Positions 45,712 through 54,700 of a DNA stretch of 64,000 nucleotides are shown here, piece after piece. The notes below the pieces were generated by a model. It was not told the DNA's origin and did not search any database. It worked only from the letters and a program-made list of their open reading frames with translations. Made by a program: the position numbers and the translations under genes. Position 1 is the first letter of the stretch; every line of letters begins with the position of its first letter. This DNA comes from Neorhizobium sp. Its GTDB lineage: Bacteria; Pseudomonadota; Alphaproteobacteria; Rhizobiales; Rhizobiaceae. The stretch covers positions 620,001 to 684,000 of the forward strand of contig JAPWKC010000004.1 in assembly GCA_028283725.1 (NCBI GenBank). The letters run 5' to 3'.

Positions 45712-46500
45712 ATGCAGAAGCTGATCGGGTGGTTTTCCGCCCGGAAGACGAACCAGAACAACCGCACCGCCCGTCGGCGGATAGATCTCGGCGAGGCACT
45801 TCCGCCCTATCCGGTCTATGCCATCGGCGACGTTCACGGCTGCCTTTCTCTCCTCAAGCAGGCCGAAGAAGCGATCGCGCGCGATATCGACGGCAACGGC
45901 AAGTCCGGCATGGTGATCCTGCTCGGCGATTTCGTCGATCGCGGGCCCGCCTCCTCGCAGGTCCTCGACCACCTGATCAAGCCCAGTCGCCTCGGTTTGA
46001 AGCGACTTCCGCTCTGCGGCAATCACGACGATATCTTTCTGAAGTTTCTCGACGACCCGGACCAGAACCGCGAATGGCTGGCACTTGGCGGCGAGCAGAC
46101 GCTGATGTCCTATGGGATCGACATCCATCACCTCGGCTCCCGCCACAAGGGGCGCGGCGCGAACCTGCAGGATCTGCTTGCCGAGGCCGTGCCTGCGGCC
46201 CACCGCGAATTTCTGGAAACACTCCCTGTCTCGCTCAGGGTCGGACAGATGATCTTCGTGCATGCGGGCATCCGTCCGGGCATCCCCTTTGACGATCAGT
46301 CCGACGAGGATCTGATGTGGATCCGCGAGCCCTTCCTGAACCTTGGGCCGCAATTGCCGCACACATTCGTCATCCATGGGCACACGCCGAGCCCGGCCCC
46401 GGACCTCGGGCCCTCGCGCGTCGGCATCGACACCGGCGCCTTCTATACCGGCAAGCTGACGATCCTCAAGATCGACGGCGAGCAGACACGGTTTCTCTGA
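45712..46500 (+). CDS. PPP-family serine/threonine protein phosphatase (metallophosphoesterase)
   Basis: 262 residues from MQKLIGWFSARK; the 563-residue track ORF is a long upstream extension in a stop-free GC-rich frame. The dinuclear metal site is complete: GDVHG, GDFVDRG, GNHDD and HAGI/HGHT, in the order of bacterial PPP phosphatases (PrpA/PphA-like, also ApaH-like). It hydrolyses phosphate esters on proteins or possibly diadenosine polyphosphates. It is convergent with rkpH with only 17 bp between stops. Proximity to a BY-kinase locus without a Wzb phosphatase makes a regulatory link tempting but unproven. Confidence 0.9.
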   Translation: MQKLIGWFSARKTNQNNRTARRRIDLGEALPPYPVYAIGDVHGCLSLLKQAEEAIARDIDGNGKSGMVILLGDFVDRGPASSQVLDHLIKPSRLGLKRLPLCGNHDDIFLKFLDDPDQNREWLALGGEQTLMSYGIDIHHLGSRHKGRGANLQDLLAEAVPAAHREFLETLPVSLRVGQMIFVHAGIRPGIPFDDQSDEDLMWIREPFLNLGPQLPHTFVIHGHTPSPAPDLGPSRVGIDTGAFYTGKLTILKIDGEQTRFL

Positions 46501-46517
46501 AGCGCCCGGTCAGTCGA

Positions 46518-47312
46518 TCAGGTTCGACCGTACCACCAGAAGACCAGCGGCTTGACGAGCGGCCCGAAGAGGCCGAGCGCGGTGATTTCGAAACCGAAAT
46601 ACACTTTCGCCGCCCGCTTTTCGACGCCTTGAACGATGCGTTCGGCGACCTTGGTCGCTGGCCATGGGGGAGCTGCCCCCATGAGCTTGCGGGCCTGTGG
46701 CGAGCGCTTCGGCAGTTCTGCCTGAAACTGCGGTGTGAGCGTATCGGGCGGGAAGCAGACGGAGACGGAAACCCCGTGCTCACCGGCTTCGCCGCGCAAC
46801 GCCTCGGCAAAGCCTGCCAGCGCCGATTTCGAAGCGCAATAGGCGGTATAGCCGTGAATGCCGATCAGGGCAGCGCCCGATGAGACGATCATGATGCGAC
46901 CGGCGCCACGGCGCTTCATATCGGCGTAGACGGCGCGCACCGCATTGACGGTGCCAAAGACATTGGTGGAAATCTGCGCCTCGAAGACGCTGCTCTCCTG
47001 CTCGTCGAAGGCAGAAGGCTCGACGATGCCGGCAGAGGCGATCAGGATATCGCAAGGGCCATTTGCCGAAAGGCAATCGGCAACAGCCGCCTCAAGCCTT
47101 TCGGCGTCGGACGTATCGGCCGATGCGGTATGGATGCGCAGATTGCGGGCACCTGTCCGCCGCGGAGCGGCCTGCGAGAGCAGAGACTGACGGGCCGTTT
47201 CCAGTCGTTCGGGGTCGCGCGCAATCAGCGAGACATTGGCACCGCGCGACAGATAGATCCTTGCGACTTCCAGCCCGATACCGCTCGACCCACCGGTGAT
47301 GATGACATGCAT
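46518..47312 (-). CDS. rkpH: RkpH-like short-chain dehydrogenase (3-ketosphinganine-reductase-like)
   Basis: 264 residues. Classical SDR: cofactor motif ITGGSSGIGLEVAR, NAG equivalent ASAG, catalytic Ser in VSSGAALIG and YCASK. The C-terminal hydrophobic segment (GLFGPLVKPLVFWWYGR) and overall layout resemble 3-ketodihydrosphingosine reductases, which tether to membranes. It follows rkpG by 19 bp, matching the rkpA-rkpG-rkpH order of the Sinorhizobium rkp-1 (K-antigen) region. Expected reaction: reduction of the 3-keto group formed by RkpG. The substrate is inferred, not shown. Confidence 0.87.
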   Translation of the reverse strand: MHVIITGGSSGIGLEVARIYLSRGANVSLIARDPERLETARQSLLSQAAPRRTGARNLRIHTASADTSDAERLEAAVADCLSANGPCDILIASAGIVEPSAFDEQESSVFEAQISTNVFGTVNAVRAVYADMKRRGAGRIMIVSSGAALIGIHGYTAYCASKSALAGFAEALRGEAGEHGVSVSVCFPPDTLTPQFQAELPKRSPQARKLMGAAPPWPATKVAERIVQGVEKRAAKVYFGFEITALGLFGPLVKPLVFWWYGRT

Positions 47313-47331
47313 TGCCGGCCCGCCTTCCGTA

Positions 47332-48750
47332 TCAGGAATTGTCGGGGGTCTGAAGCAGCGGCTGAAGCTGCATCATCTTTTCCATGTCGAGCGATGCGAG
47401 GCCGAAATTGCGGGCCTTCAGCGCGCCGAGACGACGCGCCGTCGCTTCCACCGCATGGCGGATCTGTGCATGCGTATGATCGCAGGTGATGAAGAAGCGC
47501 AGGCGGGCAAGGCCTTCCGGCACCGCCGGATGGATGATCGGCAGCGCATTGATGCCGTCTTCCAGCAGCTCGTTCGATAATTGCACGGCCCGCAGCGAAT
47601 CACCGACCAGAACCGGCACGACCGAATAACCCGTGCTCAAGCCGGTATCGAGGCCGGCTTCGCGGGCAAGCTTCAGGAACAGCGCGCCGTTTTCACGCAG
47701 TTTTTCCGTGCGCTCCGGCTCGGTGCGCAGAATATCGAGCGCCGCGGTGGCAGACGCCGCCAGAACCGGTGCGAGACCGACCGAATAGACGAAGCCGCCG
47801 GCTTCCGCCTTCAATATGTCGGCGAGCGCCTGCGAACCGGCGATGTAACCGCCACAGCTGGAACTCGTCTTCGACAGCGTGCCCATCCAGATATCGACCT
47901 CGCGGGGATCGATACCATAATGCTCGAACGTGCCGCGGCCGGTCTTGCCGAGCACACCAAGCGCATGCGCCTCGTCCACCATCAGCCAGAAACCGTAGCG
48001 GCTGCGCAACTCCATCAGGGCCGGCAGATCGGTAATGTCGCCATCCATCGAATAGACGCCCTCGACGATGACGAGCACACGGCGGAAATCCGCCTGAAGC
48101 GTCCGCAGCACGGTTTCGAGGTTTTCGACGTCATTGTGCTTGAAGAGCCGACGCGTCGCGCCCGACTGCTTGATGCCCGCAAGCGCGCTGTTGTGGATGA
48201 ACTCGTCATGCACGACGAGATCCTGCGGGCCGACGAGACAGCTGATCGCGGCAACATTGGTGAGATAGCCGCTGACGAAGCAGACGGCGGCATCGACGCC
48301 GTAGATATCCGCAAGGCTTTCCTCAAGCGCCGTATGAACCGGGCGTTCGCCCGCCACGAGACGGCTTGCAGAGGCAGAGATACCGAAGCGGTCGATCGTC
48401 TCCTTGGCGCGCGCCAGAACCTTCGGATCGGTATTGGTGGCGAGATAATCGTAGGAGGCGAAATTGGCGAACTCGCGCCCGCCCATTTCCGTCGTCGCAC
48501 CGGCTGCGCGGTCATGCGAGCGGTAGAAGGGATTGTCGACGCCCAGCATGCCGCTGATCTTCCGCTGCATCGATACCCGCTGGTATTCCGGCAGGCTGTC
48601 GAAGCTCAACGCCTCGCGAACGACGGGCTGGGGCTGGCGGTTCAACCGTTCGGCCCTGTTGCGGCCGGAGGCCTCACGCGTCTTGCGCATCTGTTCGAGG
48701 AAATTTCCCCGGCCGGGTGCGTTGTCTTCAGGCGTATCTCTATCCGTCAC
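47332..48750 (-). CDS. rkpG: RkpG-like PLP-dependent alpha-oxoamine synthase
   Basis: 472 residues. Aminotransferase-fold enzyme of the AONS/KBL/serine-palmitoyltransferase family: decarboxylative condensation of an amino acid with an acyl thioester. Visible are FASYDYLATNTDP, the SGYLTNVAA region, the PLP-pyridine Asp in DEAHALGVLG, and the Schiff-base Lys in GTLSKTSSSCGGY. A ~70-residue N-terminal extension precedes the core. The start overlaps the rkpA stop by 4 bp (ATGA), so it is made together with the PKS that would supply the acyl-ACP. The family cannot be narrowed to a given amino acid by eye. Confidence 0.92.
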   Translation of the reverse strand: MTDRDTPEDNAPGRGNFLEQMRKTREASGRNRAERLNRQPQPVVREALSFDSLPEYQRVSMQRKISGMLGVDNPFYRSHDRAAGATTEMGGREFANFASYDYLATNTDPKVLARAKETIDRFGISASASRLVAGERPVHTALEESLADIYGVDAAVCFVSGYLTNVAAISCLVGPQDLVVHDEFIHNSALAGIKQSGATRRLFKHNDVENLETVLRTLQADFRRVLVIVEGVYSMDGDITDLPALMELRSRYGFWLMVDEAHALGVLGKTGRGTFEHYGIDPREVDIWMGTLSKTSSSCGGYIAGSQALADILKAEAGGFVYSVGLAPVLAASATAALDILRTEPERTEKLRENGALFLKLAREAGLDTGLSTGYSVVPVLVGDSLRAVQLSNELLEDGINALPIIHPAVPEGLARLRFFITCDHTHAQIRHAVEATARRLGALKARNFGLASLDMEKMMQLQPLLQTPDNS

Positions 48751-51700
48751 TGAGCCGCTGCTTTCTGTTCGGTGGTCGAATGGCTCTTCACGAGCCGGTC
48801 GACGACCTCATCCGTTCCTGCGGCGTCCTCCTCGCCATTGCGCTTGGCGACCCGTTCGCGCAGGCGCGCAACGACGTCGCTGACGGTCGTATCCTCGCCG
48901 ACACCGCTCAAGGGGATGTCGAAGCCGGTCTTCTGCTGGAAGCTCATGCCGAGCTCCATCGCCATCAGGCTGTCGAGACCGATATCTTTCAGGATCTTTT
49001 CCGGCGTGATGCCATCTTCGGCAATGCGCAGGATCGTGGCGATCTCGGCTGCGACCAGCTTGTGCAGAAGCGCATGCGCCTCGTCGGCCGATTTTCCGGC
49101 GATCATTTCCTCGAGATCGATCCGGTCGCCGTCGCCGGCAGACTGCTGGCTGCCCGAAGCGCGGATCGCCGTTTCGAAGATCGAGGCATGCGAGATGGGA
49201 AGCATACGAACCGCAGCCCAATCGACTTCGGCGATCATGACAGCGCCGGCATCGATCGTGCCGGTATCGGCCACCATGTAGCGTTCGACCTGTTCCAGCG
49301 CATCGCGGGCCTTCAGCGCCGTCTTGCCGATACGCTTCGACAGAAGCTCGTTGACCTCGGCATTGCGGGCAAGGAAGCCGGTATCGGCAATCGCGCCGAA
49401 GCCGATGGCGAGCGCCGGCTTGCCCGCTGCACGACGGTGACGGGCAAGGCCTTCGAGATAGCCGTTGGCGATGACATAATTCGCCTGGCCGGGATTGCCG
49501 AGCATCGTCGTTGCCGAAGAGAACATCAGGAAGAGTTCGAGATCGTCTGCCGATGTCAGGCGGTCGAGCAATTCTGCACCGCGCACCTTCACGTCCACCA
49601 CCGGGCGGTTCCGTTCAGGTGTCAGGTTGGAGAGGAGCGCATCGTCGAGCACCATCGCCGCATGGATGACGCCGCGAAGCGGCGCGATGCTGCGAAGCTC
49701 GGCAAGCAGGTCATTCAGCGACGTCTCATCGGTGATATCGCAGGCATGCACGGTCGCACTTGCACCCTTGGCACGCCAGCGTTCGATGGCGGCGAGCGTG
49801 TCGGCGTCCGCGACACCGCGGCGCGAGCAGAGCGCAACATGCCGGGCACCCTTGGCAACGAGCCAGTCGGCCGCGACGAGACCGAAGCCACCGATGCCGC
49901 CAGCCACAAGGAAGGTGCCGTTGGCATCGAAACGCAGCGGTTTTCCGGGTGCGGTCGCGACGCGATCGACACCGGCTACCGGCGGCAGAACGACGATCTT
50001 GCCGATATGGCCGGCATTCTGCATGAGACGGAATGCGCTGCCGATATCATCGTGATCGAAGGCGCGGTAGGGCAGCGGCGACAGGTCGCCGGCCGTGAAC
50101 AGCCTGCCGATCTCGGCAAAGATCTTCTTCGTCACCGCCGGCAGGTTGACCAGCAGCTGATCCGCATCGATGCCGAAATAGCTGACATTGCGGCGGAACG
50201 GGCGAAGGCCGATCTTGCGGTCGGAATAGTAATCGCGCTTGCCGAGTTCGAGGAAGCGACCGAAGGGTTTCACCAGTTCGAGGCTGCGTTCCATCGCTTC
50301 GGAGAAGAGCGAGTTGAGGACGAGATCGACGCCCTCCCCGCCGGTGACGCCACGCACGCGCGAGACGAAATCGAGCGAGCGGGAATCAAAGACGTGATCG
50401 GCGCCGAGCGCTTCGAGGAAGCGGCGCTTCTCATCGGTGCCGGCCGTGGCGATGACGACGGCACCCTTGAGCTTGGCGATCTGGATTGCGGCAAGGCCGA
50501 CGCCGCCGGCTGCGCCATGGATGAGGATGGTCTCACCCTCTTCGATATGGCCGAGCTGCACCATGGCGTACCACGCGGTCAGGAAAGCGACCGGCACGGT
50601 GGCAGCGGCGGCAAAATCCAGCCGCTCGGGGAATTTCGTCACGCCGTCACGACGGACCTTCACATGGGTGGAGAAGGCTGCCGGGCCGATGCCCATGACG
50701 CGATCGCCGGGTGCAAGATCGCTGACGCCCTTGCCAACGGCGGTGATGCGGCCGGAGAGCTCCATGCCGATCGTCGCGCCGGCAAAGCCGTCTTCCAGCG
50801 CTTCTTCCGGCAGAAGGCCCATGGCCCACATGACGTCGCGGAAGTTGAGGCCTGCCGCCTCGACGGCAACGATGACTTCGCCATCTGCCGGAACCGGCGT
50901 TTCGAAGGCTTCCCAGACGATGCTGTCGACGCGCCCGCTGACGCGCTGGCGAATGGTGGCGGCGGCGAAATCCTTGCGCATGGTATCACGCGCAGCAAAG
51001 GGGCCGCTTGCAGCACGGATCTCGACAAGCTTGTCGCCGCGGAGGATCCATTCGCGGTTGGCACCGTCCGCCGCCATGATCGCGGCAAGCGTCGTGTCGA
51101 GCGCGGCAGAGGCCGTCTCGACATCGATCATGTGGATATCGAGCGCCTCGTATTCGTTCTGCAGAACGCGGGCAACGGTCCAGAGACCGGCATTCACCGT
51201 ATCGCTGCCGGCGCCCGCAAGCGGCGAGCCACCGGGGGCGACGATCAGCAGCTGCGGACGGCCGGCGCCGCTCCTTGCCGTTGAATCACGGTTCAGGGCA
51301 TCGCGGGTGAGCGTCTCGGCCAGTTCCTTGAATCGCTGAAGGCGGAACTGCTCGACCTCGGAGGGCGCACGACCGCTGAGCCGTTCGGCAAGGTAGACGA
51401 CGCGGCCGCGTTTATCGGCGAGATCGCCGATCAGACCGGCAAATTTCAGTTCGTCGAGGTCAGCGGCGAAGGACTGTGCGCCGATAATCTTGGAAGCCTT
51501 GGCCTTGCCGGGCTCGGCAAGAACGATCGGCGCGAATGCTGCCGGCGTCATTCCGGCAGGGACTGTTGCCGAAGCCTTGGCGACCGCAACCATGAGGGCA
51601 CCGCCGGACTGGCGGCTTTCTTCGACACCGTTTTCGGCAAAGCCGAGATCGAGCAGCATGTCCTCGATCTGCTTGACCGTGCCAAGGCGGCCGACCGGGA

Positions 51701-54700
51701 ATTCGGCGGACTGGCTCTGATCGAACCAGCCGGCCGACAGGCCGAAGGCGAAATCGTTGAAGGCGGACGGCGCACGGTCGGCGAAGACCAGCGCCGCACC
51801 GGCTGAAGACGACGCCCGGATGCCGGAGCGGATCTCGTCGGAGGTCGACAGCAGCTGCTGGCTTTCGATGCCCGCGGCAACAATCAGGTCAACCGGGCCA
51901 ATCGAGGCCAGCTTGCGCGGCTCGACGACCGACACATGCACGGCATGCTCGAAGGCAAGCTCCAGCGTGCGGCGGGCGTTTTCACGCGGTTCGACGATGA
52001 CGAGAGATGCGCCCTCTTCTGCGGCGAGCGCCGCGAGACGGGTGCTGAAGGAGGTCGATAGCGTGCCGATCTCGACAATCGTCCTGATCGCACCAGCATT
52101 CGATGCGCAGACATCGCCCGCCATCTTCAATGCCAGTTCGGCGCGCCTGCGGCCGAGGGGCGAATGGACGAGGACGTGATCGACCGTCGCCTCGCTGCCG
52201 CTGCGGCTTTCGACCTGATCGGCACCGCGAAGGCTTGCAACGGACAGATGTTCCTGCGCATCGCGATAGGCGTTGTTGATCAGGACCGCTTCGGCGATAC
52301 GGCCGGAATCCTCGCGATAGATCTCCTGGAGAAGGTCGCCGACCGGCGGGAAGCCGAACTCGGAGGGAACACGCCATCCAGCACCGTCCGGTGTGGCGAT
52401 ACCCGCATCTTCGAGCGTGTAGAGGCAGCTTGCCACGAAGGAGCGCAGAGCGGCATCACCGGGGACCCTGTCCAGAGAGAACATGCCGTTGCGGGTGGCA
52501 AGCGACAGCGCGATCTCGTGGGCGGCCCGGTAGATCGCCGCGTCGAGCAACAGCGAGGCGTTGTCCGTCGACTGGTCATCGATCGCTTCGATCAGCGTTG
52601 CGGGTTCGACAGAAAGGCCGGCGGTTGCGGCAAGCCGCGCCGGCAGGCTTTCGTAGTGGAACGAGACCTGATCGAGACCATGGTGGCGTCGCAGGGCCGC
52701 ACGACGGAAGCGGCTGTCCTCGAACGAAGCCACCAGCTGGCCGTCAGGGCCGAACATGCGGAAATTGACCTTGATCGAGAACCCGCTGAAGCGCTCGATC
52801 TCGATCATCGCCTTGGCAATCGGCGTCCCCATGGAGGATACGCGCACCGAACCGAAACGGACCGGAATATACGGTGCGCCCGCCTCGTTGCCCGACAGCT
52901 GGCCGAACAGGGCGACGAGACCATGGAAGACGGCATCGACCGAGAACGGGTTCAGATTGTAGCGAACGAAGGGATGCGCCGGCAGTTCGGCAGGTTTCAG
53001 GACGACCGCCACACGGTTTTCACCGATACGGGTCGCTTCCGTCAGAAGCTGGAAATGCGGGCCGTATTGCAGGCCGAATCGTTCCGCGGTCTCGTAGACC
53101 GTTGCAGCGGTCAGGACTTCGCCACCGGCGCTTGCGTCCTGCGGCGTCCAGCGGTGAATTTCATCCTCGATCGGCTTGCGGCAGCGGGCAACGGCATGGA
53201 TAGTCCAGTCGTCGCTGCTCAGGCGTTCGCGCGAACGGATTTCCAGATCGCCGGTCTCGCCGGAGATGATGGTCGACAATTCCAGCATGCGGTCCTTGCG
53301 CAGCTCGAGCGGACGGACGATCTCCATATTGGTGATTTCGACGACGGGCGTGCCGAAATGCTGCTGGGCGGCGGTCGTTGCGATATCGACGAAGCCTGCA
53401 CCGGGCAGGATGGCACGGCCATCGACCACATGTTCCGCGAGATCCGGGAAGAGATGCGCGTCGATATGGTTTTTCCAGTGCGATCCGTTCGGATCGGTGC
53501 GCCAGCCGAGCAGCGTGTAGACGTTCTTGTAGTCGCGGCCGAAGATATCGACCTCGTCCGTCGTGCCGGGCATGCGCAGCGAAGCGGTCTCGAATGGCAA
53601 AGGCGGAAGATTGACGAAGGCATTGCGCGGGGCGCTGTGACGCGACTGAGCCGGCGTCGCACCATTGGCGATCGCACGGGCAAAAGCGCGCGCAACGGGA
53701 TCGCGGCCTTCGACAGCCGGTTCGCGCTGCAATGTGCCGATGACGACGGCAGGCTGGGAGACGCTCTTTGCTACTTCCGAGACATAGCTTCCCATGATCG
53801 AGCGCGGCGAAATCTCGATGAAGAGATTGCAGCCGAGATCCAGTGCGACCTCGACGGCCGCCTTGAACAGGACCGGCTCGCGGACGTTGCGCCACCAGTA
53901 TTCGGCATCGAGCTTGCGGCCATCCTTGACGGCGCCGGTCACGGTCGAGACGAAGGTGCAGGCGGTGACTGTCGGCTCCATCTCCGGCATGTCGGAGAGG
54001 AAGGCTTCCTTGGCGCTGTCGATGATCGGGTGGTGGAAGGGGTAGTTGATATCGAGAACGTGGGCGACTGTCTGCGCCTTGCGGGCCGCGTCGCGGAAGG
54101 CCTGGATCTCGGCGCCGGGGCCGGAAATCGTGACCGAATTCGGGGCATTGATCGCTGCGACGCAGACATTTTCAAGGCCCTGGGCGCGCGCAAATACGCG
54201 GGCGGATTCGTCGTTCATCACAACGGCCGCCATCTTGCCCTGCCCGGCGAACAGATCCTGCGCCTTCGAGCGCTTGGCAACGATCGCCACGGCTTCGGCA
54301 GCCGTCAGCGCCTTGGCGGCGTAGGCGGCGGCAAGTTCGCCGACCGAATGGCCGAAGACGACATCCGGGCGAATGCCTTGAGATGCGAGACAATCCGATA
54401 GCGATGCCTGGACCGCAAACAGCAACGGCTGGGCGATCTTGGTATCGATCAGGCGTTCGCCGAGGTTTTCAGCAAACAGGAGATCGCTCAGCTTTTCGCC
54501 GAGGTGATATTCGAAGAGTGCGCTGAAAGACTGGAAGCACTGACGGAAATGGCGGTTCTCACGGTAGGCCTCGGCCCCCATGCCTGCCCATTGCGCGCCG
54601 TTGCCGGCAAAGACGAAGGCCGTCTTGCCCGCATGCGAGGGAGCCTCGCCACACTCGCCATCGGTCGGCTCCCCGGCAAGCTGCGCATTGATGGCGCGCA

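Noticed and set aside
52164-54401. 745-codon plus-strand ORF antisense to rkpA (also 48717-51284 and 54504-56327)
   Set aside because: Stop-free antisense frames are expected opposite GC-rich codons. The translations are Asp/Arg/His/Gly-rich with no domain, and the minus strand has intact PKS motifs throughout.
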